Shown: positions 1 to 7,364, numbered from the stretch's first letter. The stretch is 14,129 nucleotides of DNA from Candidatus Latescibacterota bacterium (GCA_021295675.1 JAGWBY010000144.1:3671-17799), one strand, 5' to 3'. Notes: a model not told the origin generated them from the sequence alone. Numbers and translations are program-made.

Positions 1-49
1 ACGTAGAACTTCTTGTATTATAAACGGCCAACCCGCAGAGACTCCACCC

Positions 50-2608
50 ATGCACAATATAGCGCTCGATTTACTCATCTTGCTCGCCGGGATCTGGCTG
101 GTGGCCGTGACCTTGCGGCCGCTGGGCTTGCCGACGGTGATGGGAGAATTGATCGTCGGAGTCTTGGTGGGGCCAGCGGTCTTTGGCTGGATCGAGCCGG
201 ATGAGGCCATTCAGTTGTTGGCCGAGATCGGCATCTTCTTTCTGATGTTCCACGCCGGGGTGGAGACCCAGCCCAACGAATTTTTCGCCGCGCTCAAGCG
301 CTCGTTGGGAGTGGCGATTGCAGGGGCCGCAGTGCCCTTTGCCGTCAGCTTTGCGGTCGCCCAATTCTTCGGGCTGGATCTTGTCGCCTCCGTTTTTGTG
401 GGGCTGATCATCGGAACCGCTACCGCAGTTGTAATCACCCTAAAAAGCTTCAAGGACTTGGGGTTGACCGATACTCGCATTGCGCGGATCGTCGTCGCTA
501 GTTGCATCATCAACGACCTTTTGACCTTGATCTTTTTTAGCTTAGTGATCGGCGCACTCTCCGGCGGCACCTTTGCCCCCATGGATCTAGCTGTCAACTT
601 GGGCAAGGTGGTGGGGTTTTTCGCGGTCGCGCTGCTGTTGGGCACCTTTGTCTATCCCCGCCTCACCTTGCCCTTTCGCGCCGAAGGCGGCAAGGGTTTC
701 ACCTTCGTGCTGTTGGCCGCTATTGCCGCCGGCCTTTTTGCCGAGGCCATTGGGCTGCACATGATTTTGGGTGCCTACTTGGCGGGTCTGTTCTTTGAGG
801 AGCGCGTCGCCCACCCCAACCTAGTCAAGGTGGTAAACGACCGCGCCTATGGCATCGCCTATTCGTTCTTAGGGCCGATCTTCTTCATTTCGCTGGGCTT
901 TTCCATTTCGTTTGACATTAGCGCGTCGGGTGTGGCGTTTATCGCGCTCTTGGCAGTGACGGTCATCGCTGGGCAGGTGCTTAGTGCCGGTGGCATGGCG
1001 CTGCGCATTGGCATGCCTTGGCGCGAGGCGCTGACGGTGGGCGTGGGTATGTGCGGCCGCGCCGAGATGGCGTTTATCTTGGCCGCGCTGGCCTTGGCTC
1101 AAGGAGTGATCGGTCAGGAAACCTTTACCATTTTGATCTTCACCGCGTTCCTGTTAAATCTCTTCACGCCGCTGGCGCTTAAGGGCTGCTCAATCCTCCT
1201 AGAAGGCCGGGTGGCGCATGGAGGAGACACCCACCTCGGGGTGTTTCAGATCGACAAGTTCAATACCCCCCTCTTCGACGAAACCCCCGCCGACCGCGTC
1301 TTGCCCGCAGTGGAGGACGCCGTAGTCATCTATGGATATGGGCCAGAGGTCGAGACCCTAATAGAAGAGCTTTCCAGCCGGCACCTGCCAATGGTGGTGA
1401 TCGAAGAGGACGAGGCGACCGCGCGGCAGATCCAGACAAGCGCTGAGGTGCAGGTCGTACATGCGGACCTAGCGGCGGAGACGCTAGACCTGCGGCCGTT
1501 GACCAAGGCGAAGGCGCTGGTGGCCAACGGCTCTGACGACGACAACGCGCTGTTCGCGCTCAGTGCCCGCGAGGCTGGTTTTGCCGGTCCTATTGTGGCG
1601 ATGATCGAGCATCCCCAGCGTCGCGGCCCTATGTTGCTGGCGGGCGCGACCGCAGCCTTTACTCCCAACCATGTCCTTGCCGCGGCGATCGCTGTCCGCG
1701 CCAGCGCGAAAATTGGGCCGCGAGTGGCGGGGGTCGAACCGCTCGACTCGCTGCTCGAAGTGGCCGAACTGCGCGTTCACGACCAGAGCTCGCTCGCCAA
1801 CCGCACCTTGGCCGAGACCGAGCTGTACACTCGGACTGGTGCCCACATCGTCGGGCAGTGGGCAGACGACGCACTCGGCTCGCCACCGGCCGCCGCGGAA
1901 AAGCTGGAGCCCGGAACAATTCTGGTGGCGGTCGGTGCGCCCGAGAGCATTCACCGGTTAAACGACATGGCCCGGCCGATTACCCAGCAGGGACCGATTG
2001 TGGTGATTGGCTTTGCCGATGTCGGGCAGAAACTAGTCGAGATTCTCCGGGCTGCGGGCGAGGAAGTGCGGGTCGTCGATGAGGTTGAAAGCCTTGGAGT
2101 CGATGTGGTCGGTGACGTGCTCGATGTGCGCGTCTTAGACCGCGCCGCCATTGCGGAAGCGCGGGTCGTCATCCTCGCCCTCGACAGCGACGGGGCCGCC
2201 CTGTTTGCCGCGGCGGTGGTGCGCGATCACGTCCCGGAGATTCCCTTGTTGGCCTGCGTGTCCCACGTTGAAAATGCAGACCGGGTGCAGCGCGCTGGTG
2301 CTGATTTTGCGCTCTCGGTCAGTCAGGTCGCCGGCCAGTTGCTGGTCCACCACGTCCTCGGCGAGATGGTTTCGCACAAGCCCCGGATCAAGATGGTCAA
2401 GCTGCGGCCCGGCCCCCTCGCCGGGCAGCATCCGCTATCAGCGCGCATCCGCGAGCGCACGGGCTGTTCGGTGGTGGCTGTCGAGCGGGCCGGCGAGGTA
2501 CTCATGGAGATCCCGGCCTCGTTGGTGCTCGAGCCAGAAGACGCGCTCTACATCTGCGGCACGCCCGCGGCTTTTGATCGCTATTACGAGGAATTTCCCA
2601 CAGGATAG
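50..2608 (+). CDS. CPA2-family cation:proton antiporter with two C-terminal RCK (TrkA) modules
   Basis: An 852-residue inner-membrane protein, probably exchanging K+ or Na+ for protons. Residues 1 to about 390 are a run of hydrophobic segments typical of the KefB/NapA-like exchanger fold. The N155-D156 pair, in the segment ASCIINDLL, is the likely ion-binding pair. Two cytoplasmic regulatory modules follow: a Rossmann-like TrkA-N domain at about 423-560 (GYGPEV) with a TrkA-C at about 568-640, then a second TrkA-N at about 648-770 (GFADVG) and TrkA-C at 781-852 (ending in LVLEPEDALYICG). Each glycine loop lacks one canonical glycine, so nucleotide binding may be altered. KefB/KefC carry one RCK unit per chain, so the tandem arrangement is notable. 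The ATG at 50 directly precedes the first membrane segment, but its ribosome site is weak. The 3' end overlaps the convergent PhyH gene by 25 bases. Substrate ion and direction are not readable from the sequence. Confidence 0.9.
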   Translation: MHNIALDLLILLAGIWLVAVTLRPLGLPTVMGELIVGVLVGPAVFGWIEPDEAIQLLAEIGIFFLMFHAGVETQPNEFFAALKRSLGVAIAGAAVPFAVSFAVAQFFGLDLVASVFVGLIIGTATAVVITLKSFKDLGLTDTRIARIVVASCIINDLLTLIFFSLVIGALSGGTFAPMDLAVNLGKVVGFFAVALLLGTFVYPRLTLPFRAEGGKGFTFVLLAAIAAGLFAEAIGLHMILGAYLAGLFFEERVAHPNLVKVVNDRAYGIAYSFLGPIFFISLGFSISFDISASGVAFIALLAVTVIAGQVLSAGGMALRIGMPWREALTVGVGMCGRAEMAFILAALALAQGVIGQETFTILIFTAFLLNLFTPLALKGCSILLEGRVAHGGDTHLGVFQIDKFNTPLFDETPADRVLPAVEDAVVIYGYGPEVETLIEELSSRHLPMVVIEEDEATARQIQTSAEVQVVHADLAAETLDLRPLTKAKALVANGSDDDNALFALSAREAGFAGPIVAMIEHPQRRGPMLLAGATAAFTPNHVLAAAIAVRASAKIGPRVAGVEPLDSLLEVAELRVHDQSSLANRTLAETELYTRTGAHIVGQWADDALGSPPAAAEKLEPGTILVAVGAPESIHRLNDMARPITQQGPIVVIGFADVGQKLVEILRAAGEEVRVVDEVESLGVDVVGDVLDVRVLDRAAIAEARVVILALDSDGAALFAAAVVRDHVPEIPLLACVSHVENADRVQRAGADFALSVSQVAGQLLVHHVLGEMVSHKPRIKMVKLRPGPLAGQHPLSARIRERTGCSVVAVERAGEVLMEIPASLVLEPEDALYICGTPAAFDRYYEEFPTG

Positions 2609-3414
2609 GCCCGGAACAAATCTCGCTGCGCTTCTGTGAAGCGGGCGAAGGTCTCTGGGGTGATGTGCTGCTTTTCGTCCATGGTGGCGATGTTTTGCGA
2701 CATCATCCAATGCGGTCCGTAGCCCACGTGCAGGGTTTTGCGCGTCTGCTCAGAGCGGTTGATGAAGCCGCCGTGGCGCAAGTTTTCGGTGAAGAGGATC
2801 GCGTCTCCGGCCTTGACCTCTAGGCCGATCATGTCGGGGTCTTCGTCCGGGTCGTTGCTGTGGGGCGAGGGCAGGTTGGTTTTATGCGTCCCCGGCACCA
2901 CGCAAAAGGCTCCCTGCTCATTGGTGCAATCGTGGATGAAATAGACCATCCGCACCATCATGCAGTCGATGCCGTTTTCAGTGTAGCTATAGCGGTACTT
3001 TTGGCTGGCCGAGACGGTGCCGCCGTGACAGCCAGTGGCGTTGCCTTGATAGCGGATGCGGATTTCGGAGTTGTTGATCGTCGGCCGCTGTTTGACGATG
3101 CCGTGGATATAGTTCATCGTCGGCTGGTGGTCGAGCAAAACGTCGAAGGCTGGGTTGGCGTTCCAGTAATCTTCGATGATGAGGGTTTTGCCCTCAGCTC
3201 GCTCGCCGTTGGTGTGGTAGCCGCGCTCGGGATTGGCGTGGTAGTTGGCTCCCCAGCCGCTTTGCTTGCGCGGCGGCTGGGTGACGTGCGCGAGTGCGTG
3301 TTCTTCTAGCTCATCAACGGCCTCGACCAGCGCGGCCACTTGGGTCTCGTTCAGCAGGTTCTCAATGACGATGTAGCCCTGGCGGTCGAATTCAAAGGTT
3401 TCGATTTCGTTCAC
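2584..3414 (-). CDS. Phytanoyl-CoA dioxygenase (PhyH) family protein 1, with HxG in place of HxD
   Basis: A 276-residue member of the PhyH branch of Fe(II)/2-oxoglutarate oxygenases. Family marks are the N-terminal FEFDRQGYIVIENLL, the mid-protein VPGTHKTN, and the distal LRHGG followed by RKTLHVGYGP, which should supply the second iron histidine (H214) and the 2-oxoglutarate arginine (R225). The proximal motif reads GCHGGT: H130 is present, but the expected aspartate two residues on is glycine 132. I chose the GTG at 3414 because GAGGAG lies six bases upstream; a TTG at 3438 is possible but that same ribosome site would then lie inside the coding region. It lies 36 bases downstream of the amidohydrolase remnant and shares its promoter at 3538-3566. 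Its last 25 bases overlap the antiporter gene on the other strand. The substrate is unknown; many environmental PhyH proteins do not act on phytanoyl-CoA. Confidence 0.88.
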   Translation of the reverse strand: MNEIETFEFDRQGYIVIENLLNETQVAALVEAVDELEEHALAHVTQPPRKQSGWGANYHANPERGYHTNGERAEGKTLIIEDYWNANPAFDVLLDHQPTMNYIHGIVKQRPTINNSEIRIRYQGNATGCHGGTVSASQKYRYSYTENGIDCMMVRMVYFIHDCTNEQGAFCVVPGTHKTNLPSPHSNDPDEDPDMIGLEVKAGDAILFTENLRHGGFINRSEQTRKTLHVGYGPHWMMSQNIATMDEKQHITPETFARFTEAQRDLFRAYPVGNSS

Positions 3415-3450
3415 GTGTTGCTCCTCGTTTGTGCTCAACGGCGTAGCGGT

Positions 3451-3513
3451 TTATTTGAACCACCGAGCCAAGTTGTCTCCCTTGCCCATATGGGCATTCC
3501 ACTCGACGATCAT
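3451..3513 (-). pseudogene. Remnant of an amidohydrolase gene (start and end only)
   Basis: A 20-codon reading frame with a good ribosome site (GAGGAGA, 7 bases before the ATG at 3513) and a strong upstream promoter. It begins MIVEWNAHM, which resembles the first residues of a group of amidohydrolase-2 family proteins common in PhyH-rich environmental bacteria. It ends GKGDNLARWFK, which resembles the usual C-terminus of the same family (a G-x-N-x-x-R-[LW] helix). The whole catalytic barrel is missing between the two. The join falls inside a perfect 12-base palindrome, GCCCATATGGGC, at 3484-3495. I infer an internal in-frame deletion of a full-length gene that once led an operon with the PhyH gene downstream. 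Alternatively it is a short leader peptide; the family resemblance is from memory and rests on few residues. Confidence 0.5.
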
Positions 3514-3537
3514 CGGGCCTTCTCCTCGTGCAGAGCA

Positions 3538-3566
3538 ACAGTACCACGCCGGTCTGCGACTGTCAA
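3538..3566 (-). promoter_or_regulatory. Sigma70-type promoter for amidohydrolase remnant and PhyH-1
   Basis: On the minus strand, TTGACA (3566-3561) and TACTGT (3543-3538) are separated by exactly 17 bases. Transcription would start near 3531, about 18 bases before the ATG at 3513. The -35 box matches consensus and the -10 box has four of six matches. It stands back to back with the tRNA promoter. Confidence 0.65.
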
Positions 3567-3585
3567 ACGGCTCTGCCGCATCACC

Positions 3586-3614
3586 TTGACAATACAGGTT
3601 GAGAATTCTATTTT
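3586..3614 (+). promoter_or_regulatory. Sigma70-type promoter for tRNA-Glu
   Basis: TTGACA at 3586-3591 and TATTTT at 3609-3614 are separated by exactly 17 bases. The predicted start is near 3621, leaving a leader of about 24 bases before the mature tRNA. Its position just upstream of a single stable-RNA gene supports it. Confidence 0.7.
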
Positions 3615-3644
3615 TTGAAGCTGTCAGGCTGAAAAACAAGCTTT

Positions 3645-3720
3645 GGCCCGTTCGTCTAGAGGCCTAGGACGCCGGCCTCTCACGCCGGTAACACGGGTTC
3701 GAATCCCGTACGGGCTACCA
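3645..3720 (+). tRNA. tRNA-Glu, anticodon CUC
   Basis: A 76-base cloverleaf with an encoded CCA end. The anticodon stem CCGGC/GCCGG closes a seven-base loop, CTCTCAC, giving anticodon CUC (reads GAG, glutamate). The T arm is ACGGG-TTCGAAT-CCCGT. The D arm GTCTAGAGGCCTAGGAC matches bacterial tRNA-Glu. The acceptor stem GGCCCGT/ACGGGCT starts with a G1-U72 wobble and the discriminator is A. If the mature 5' end were 3646, the stem would be shorter and the CCA out of register. It stands alone with its own promoter. The T-rich tract after it (about 3730-3740) may end transcription, though I see no separate hairpin. No copy of its 3' end occurs elsewhere in the window. Confidence 0.95.
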
Positions 3721-3771
3721 AGACCTGGGGTTTTCTTTTTGCCAATCTACCTTGTCTGATTCTATTCTAGC

Positions 3772-4143
3772 TCAGCATCCGCATTTGATCTCGGTTCCGG
3801 GATGCGCTCCGTCGCCAGCGGTGGCGTAGCCGTCGCGCTTCCACCAGTCGAGCCCGCCGATCAATTCGCGCACCTGAAAGCCCAGCGTCAGCAGTTTTAG
3901 CGCCGTCTTCGTCGAGGCGTTGCAGCCGATGCCGTCGCAGTAGCAGACATAGAGCTGCGATTTGTCGAGCGATTCAGTGGAATTGAAGCAGATTTCCCGG
4001 TGGGGCAGATTGAGTGCGCCCGGAATGTGCTCTTGGGCATACGCCTCTGCGGAACGGCCATCGACGACGGTGATGGGTTCGTTCTCGCCCAATGCTTCAT
4101 AAGCGAGCTTCCGCTGGTAGTGATTTAGTTGGTCGATGGACAT
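3772..4143 (-). CDS. Rhodanese-like domain protein, possibly missing an 8-residue N-terminal block
   Basis: A 123-residue single-domain rhodanese, a cytoplasmic sulfur-carrier or thiol-handling protein. It has the substrate-loop start VVDGRS (26-31), HIPGALNLPH (39-48), the active-site loop YCDGIGCNAST with the likely catalytic C69, and the closing ELIGGLDWWKRDGY. It ends in an unusual CGC tail that could bind metal or act as a second thiol. Related proteins have about eight residues (a TDxxDVxx-type helix) between LA[FY]E and the helix end before the first strand. Here KLAYE runs straight into ALGENEP, which suggests a 24-base in-frame loss at 4094-4104, where GCTT-cat-AAGC forms a small hairpin. 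It lies 61 bases after the beta-propeller gene and is probably cotranscribed with it. The ribosome site is weak (AAAGAAC before ATG at 4143). Confidence 0.85.
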   Translation of the reverse strand: MSIDQLNHYQRKLAYEALGENEPITVVDGRSAEAYAQEHIPGALNLPHREICFNSTESLDKSQLYVCYCDGIGCNASTKTALKLLTLGFQVRELIGGLDWWKRDGYATAGDGAHPGTEIKCGC

Positions 4144-4204
4144 AGTTCTTTCTGTTGTTGAAGTGTCAGCGTCTTGTGGAATTGTTGGAGTTATGACCTA
4201 AAAG

Positions 4205-5590
4205 CTACGAACACCAGTAGGCGTACAGGCGGGCGTTGTTCAGTGCGAAACGCAGGCGTATCGGCTGTTCTCGCAACGCGCGCAAATCCCGGTTGTCGCG
4301 CCAGCGCACGGGTACGGCGACTCCGTCTTCGGCGATGGCGACGCAGTCTTGGGCGGTATGGCCGGGAATGGGGTGCCCTTCCTCGTTGAGCAATTCGACG
4401 GTTAGCTGCCCGTAATCTACCTTGGCGTTGACTTGCAATTCATTTCCGATCAACGCGAAGGGCCGGGTCGTTATCTGCCCCCCGTCAAAACTGGCGTTGA
4501 GCGACGCGAAGCCGTCGAGGCGCAGCATGGCCAGGCCAATGCCCATCGTCCCCGGGTCCTGATCGGCTGCAATCGGGGGGTCGAATTCGCGCGGGATCTT
4601 GGCGTGCCGCCGGGCCGTGCCTCGGTAGTAGATATAGAGCTTGTCGCCCACGGCAATGGGCGGCGCGCCGCTGAGCATTAGCTGGAACCGATCCCACTCG
4701 CCCACTGCGCCTAAGCCCACCAGCGGCTCCCCCGGCACTCGCTGCCAGCGCTCCCCGTCGCGGCTGCACAAGAGCCGCAGGACTTGGGTCTGTTGGCGCG
4801 GGCGTTTGTCGAAGTGGGTCAGGATGCCCAGGTAGTGAGCGCCGTAGTTGAAGCCGGTGTTGTTGTAAAGAGCCTCTTCTTCGTTAAGCGGCGCTAAGAA
4901 AGGCCGCGGCGGCGACCAGTGGACGAAGTCCTCGCTGGTGCTCATCAGCCGCTCGGGTACGCCGCGCAAAAAAGCCACGTAGCGCCGGCGCTCAATATCC
5001 ACCATCATGGACTGCGCGTCCCCGACCGGCCCCAAGTCGGAGGTGCCGGGACGCGGATGGTAGCGGAAAATCGGGTCCGGCGAATGCGACCAATTGATTC
5101 CGTCCGGCGAAGTGGCGCTGTAAATACCCGAGCGCGGCCCGTCCCAGTCGTAGCTCGACCAGCCAATGGCCTTGTAGCGGCGGACGGGATCTGGGTCGAG
5201 GGGGTCCTTGAGCATGGTCTCCCAGTGATCCTGTCCCTCATGGTGGGTCGCAGGGATGACGATGTTGTTGTCCTTGGAGCCGAGGGCTTCGTGGATTCCG
5301 AGGGAGGGGCGCTCCCAGTGGATCCCGTCCGGCGACAGCGCGAGGCACTGCACGTGTTCGCACTCTGGCGCATAGTGGCCGGCCATGTACCAGGCCTTGA
5401 AAACTTGTTCCTCTGCGTCGAAAATCACCGCTGCGGTCATGCCGCTGTGTTGTTCCCACGGCGCTTCTTGTTTGAGCACGGGATGCGTGCCGTACTTCTC
5501 CGCTTGGTGGAAGACGCGCGTCACGTTTTCTTGGCGCTCGACATCGTCCATATCGACGAAGAGGCGCTTGCGATGGTCGAGTGAGTTCAT
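4205..5590 (-). CDS. GH43/GH32-like five-bladed beta-propeller protein (putative glycoside hydrolase)
   Basis: A protein of 461 residues with no signal peptide. It contains repeated strand-turn motifs of the S-x-D-G-x-x-W type: SPDGIHW (86-92), SPDGINW (161-167), TSEDFVHW (218-225) and SRDGERW (276-282). These recur about once per propeller blade in the GH32/GH43/sialidase-like fold. The stretches FKAWYMAG and YKAIGWSSYDWDG resemble blade strands of this group. The C-terminal 90 residues (from about 375) look like an added beta-sandwich. It may cleave or bind a sugar or sugar-derived ligand. I cannot identify the catalytic acid residues with certainty, so hydrolase activity is not assured. 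Start: an ATG at 5596 abuts GGGA with no spacing, whereas the ATG at 5590 lies six bases after it, so I take 5590. A palindromic repeat ends just upstream and may supply its leader. Confidence 0.75.
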   Translation of the reverse strand: MNSLDHRKRLFVDMDDVERQENVTRVFHQAEKYGTHPVLKQEAPWEQHSGMTAAVIFDAEEQVFKAWYMAGHYAPECEHVQCLALSPDGIHWERPSLGIHEALGSKDNNIVIPATHHEGQDHWETMLKDPLDPDPVRRYKAIGWSSYDWDGPRSGIYSATSPDGINWSHSPDPIFRYHPRPGTSDLGPVGDAQSMMVDIERRRYVAFLRGVPERLMSTSEDFVHWSPPRPFLAPLNEEEALYNNTGFNYGAHYLGILTHFDKRPRQQTQVLRLLCSRDGERWQRVPGEPLVGLGAVGEWDRFQLMLSGAPPIAVGDKLYIYYRGTARRHAKIPREFDPPIAADQDPGTMGIGLAMLRLDGFASLNASFDGGQITTRPFALIGNELQVNAKVDYGQLTVELLNEEGHPIPGHTAQDCVAIAEDGVAVPVRWRDNRDLRALREQPIRLRFALNNARLYAYWCS

Positions 5591-5600
5591 TGGCATTCCC

Positions 5601-5708
5601 TATAGCAATCCTACATCCGCAGATGGACGCAGATGGACGCAGAATAGTAGCAACAAGGCGATCTACTGCTCGAATCGTTCAAATCATCCCGGATCTCTAT
5701 ATATGCTA
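5601..5708. repeat. Dispersed palindromic repeat, copy A
   Basis: It shares three blocks with the copy at 9594-9673: TATAGCAATCC at its left end, an identical 29-base core (5615-5643) built from two tandem GCAGATGGAC units plus GCAGA, and CTATATATGCTA at its right end. The ends are rough inverted repeats of each other. This copy has about 50 extra bases between core and right end. Its last three bases (cta) provide the TAG stop codon of the PhyH gene at 5706. It looks like a small non-autonomous element or intergenic repeat family; no transposase is present. Confidence 0.7.
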
Positions 5709-6371
5709 GGTCCGCATTCCCGACTGCGATTCGAAACCCAGCAAGCGCTTCAAGATCGGCGTCGCCCGCGCGACGACCTCGGGGCGCGCTAGTTTGAACT
5801 GGTCTTGCTGCGGCTTCATGAACGAGCGGCAGAAGAATCCCAACAGAATCATCCGATCCTGCTCGGTGTGGTTGGCGCCGCTGCCGTGCCACGTCGCACC
5901 GTGGAAGACGACGATATCGCCTTTGCGGACGTCTAGCTGGATGACGTCGTCGTACTCTTTTTCTGGGTCGGGGGCGTACCCGCGCTTGTAGCTGCCGTTT
6001 TCAGGCGCGAAGTCGTCGAGCACGTAGATGGTATTGGCGCAAAAGGCGATGGTTGGCGGCGGCTGGGGAAAGTTGCCGAGTGGAAAGTCGATGTGTAGGC
6101 GGCCGGCTGGCGCACCCGGGCCGATGTGATTGACGGTGAAGCTGCTCAAGATGCAGTTGTCGCCTAGCAGGTACTCTTGGAGTGCCAGTACCTGCGGGAG
6201 CTGGATCATCTCCTCGTAAATGCGGCCCTTGTTGACTAGGTTCCACACGCGCTGTGCGCAGCCGTCGAGATAGACATGCTCTCCCCCGGCGGCCCGCTCC
6301 TGTGCAATCAGTTCGGCCGAGCGATCGCGCAGGGCGTTGGCTTGGTCCGGGGTCAACGCCTCTTTGAGCAC
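5706..6371 (-). CDS. Phytanoyl-CoA dioxygenase (PhyH) family protein 2, start uncertain, PGSH block missing
   Basis: A 221-residue Fe(II)/2-oxoglutarate oxygenase of the PhyH family. The iron site is visible: H93-x-D95 in RLHIDFPLG and distal H162 in GATWHGSGANH, with R173 (DRMILLGFF) as the likely 2-oxoglutarate ligand. After APENGS (122-127) the family almost always continues with a TRVVPGSH-like block. Here the sequence goes directly to YKRGYAPDP, which implies an in-frame loss of about eight residues at 5984-5992. The GTG at 6371 is the first usable start, but the preceding codons (IDEYGYA) already read like the conserved PhyH N-terminus and connect in the same frame to the TAG of the SDR gene at 6414-6416, with no ATG, GTG or TTG between. 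The true start may be lost, be a rare ATC, or be the GTG by coupling to the SDR gene upstream. Function may be impaired. Confidence 0.8.
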   Translation of the reverse strand: MLKEALTPDQANALRDRSAELIAQERAAGGEHVYLDGCAQRVWNLVNKGRIYEEMIQLPQVLALQEYLLGDNCILSSFTVNHIGPGAPAGRLHIDFPLGNFPQPPPTIAFCANTIYVLDDFAPENGSYKRGYAPDPEKEYDDVIQLDVRKGDIVVFHGATWHGSGANHTEQDRMILLGFFCRSFMKPQQDQFKLARPEVVARATPILKRLLGFESQSGMRT

Positions 6372-6413
6372 GGCGTACCCGTATTCGTCGATATGGGCCT
6401 TGGGTGGTCGCTG

Positions 6414-7177
6414 CTAACCCCGCCCGACAAACGGCATTTTCGTCGCCATGATGGTCATAAATAGCACATTGGTGTCCAGCGGCAGTTCGGCCATTTGCAC
6501 TACGGCGCGGGCCACGTGTTCGACATCAAAGCGCGGCTCCACGAGCTTGGAGCCATCAGCCTGCGGCACGCCGTCGCTCATCCGCTGCGTCATATCGGTC
6601 GCCGTGTTGCCAATGTCGATCTGGCCGCAGGCGATGTCGTATTTGCGCCCGTCGAGCGATGTCGATTTGGTGAGTCCGGTAATGGCGTGTTTGGTAGCGG
6701 TATAAGGGGCGGAGTTGGGACGCGGGGCTGCGGCTGAAACCGAGCCGTTGTTGATGATCCGGCCGCCGCGCGGGTCTTGATCCTTCATAATTCGGAAAGC
6801 CGCTTGGGTGCAGAGGAAGCTACCCGTCAGGTTGACGGCGACGACCTTCTGCCACTGTTCGTATTCGAGGTCTTCCAACAGCACGGCTGGCGCTCCGCCC
6901 CCGGCGTTGTTGAACAGCACGTGACTTGGGCGAACAGCGCGTCAACGGCTTGAGGGTCGCCGACGTCGGTGGGCACCGGCAACATGCGGGCATCTGTTCC
7001 CGCCAGCGCGGCCGTTTCCTCTAAGGCATCCTGACGCCGTCCGGCTAGGGCAACCGCGTAGCCGGCCTCGGCCAATGCCAAGGCACTGTGTCGGCCTATG
7101 CCGCTGCCGGCACCCGTGACGAGGGCGACTTTTTCACGTGATGCACTGCCTGAAGGCAGCGAGTGAAGCGTTTCCAT
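6414..7177 (-). pseudogene. Short-chain dehydrogenase/reductase (SDR), frameshifted
   Basis: A classical NAD(P)-dependent oxidoreductase in two frames. The first part (7177 to about 6923) starts [10 protein letters not shown] and has the cofactor motif TGAGSGIG, with [17 protein letters not shown] further on. The second (6920 to 6414) resumes with [19 protein letters not shown] (catalytic Ser) and YTATK (catalytic Tyr and Lys), and ends MPFVGRG, a common SDR C-terminus. At the join, FAQV should be followed by about eight residues of the KARFGRLD type before VLFNN. Only two bases (AC) remain, implying a loss of about 22 or 25 bases. CACGTG (6918-6923) spans the join. No other stop or gap is seen, so the break is recent or a sequence error. 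The ATG at 7177 has AAGGAG seven bases upstream. It follows malate synthase and precedes PhyH-2 in the same direction. Confidence 0.85.
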
Positions 7178-7199
7178 TTGTCATCTCCTTGAATTTGAA

Positions 7200-7364
7200 T
7201 GGTGGTTCTAAGTACGCGATAGTAGAGGTGGTTTGAGATGCTTCGCTTCGCTCAGCACGACAAGTGGGTGCGCTGCTTCACCGTGTCATGCTGAGCGGAG
7301 CAAAGCGGAGTCGAAGCATCTGATACCTCGATGTCCATGCATAACGTTATAAGTGGTGGTTCTA
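7200..7364. repeat. Small insertion bounded by 11-base direct repeats
   Basis: TGGTGGTTCTA occurs at 7200-7210 and again at 7354-7364. The second copy includes the malate synthase stop codon (7362-7364). The 143 bases between hold the palindromic repeat at 7235-7322 and no reading frame. Removing one copy and the interior would leave a compact gap between malate synthase and the SDR gene, so the direct repeats look like a target-site duplication. This is inference from two short copies. Confidence 0.45.
7235..7322. repeat. Imperfect palindromic repeat
   Basis: The left arm GAGATGCTTCGCTTCGCTCA (from 7235) pairs with the right arm around 7285-7322, which reads TCATGCTGAGCGG then CAAAGCGGAGTCGAAGCATC. 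The right arm carries about nine extra bases. Repeats of the form TCATxCTGAGCGAAGCGAAGxATCTC are widespread between genes of many environmental bacteria. Transcribed, it would form a long hairpin between the malate synthase and SDR genes and could modulate readthrough or mRNA stability. Confidence 0.7.

Noticed and set aside
2860..3309. 149-residue open frame on the plus strand
   Set aside because: It lies opposite PhyH-1, has no ribosome site or family features, and reads as a shadow of the GC-rich gene.
3645..3720. tRNA-Glu as attachment site of an integrated element
   Set aside because: No second copy of the tRNA 3' end and no integrase are visible in the window.
4919..5584. 221-residue open frame on the plus strand
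   Set aside because: It lies fully opposite the beta-propeller gene, whose motifs are clear; the protein is low in recognisable features.
5615..5643. CRISPR-like repeat
   Set aside because: It is just two tandem 10-base units, without spacers or cas genes, and it recurs as part of a dispersed palindromic element.
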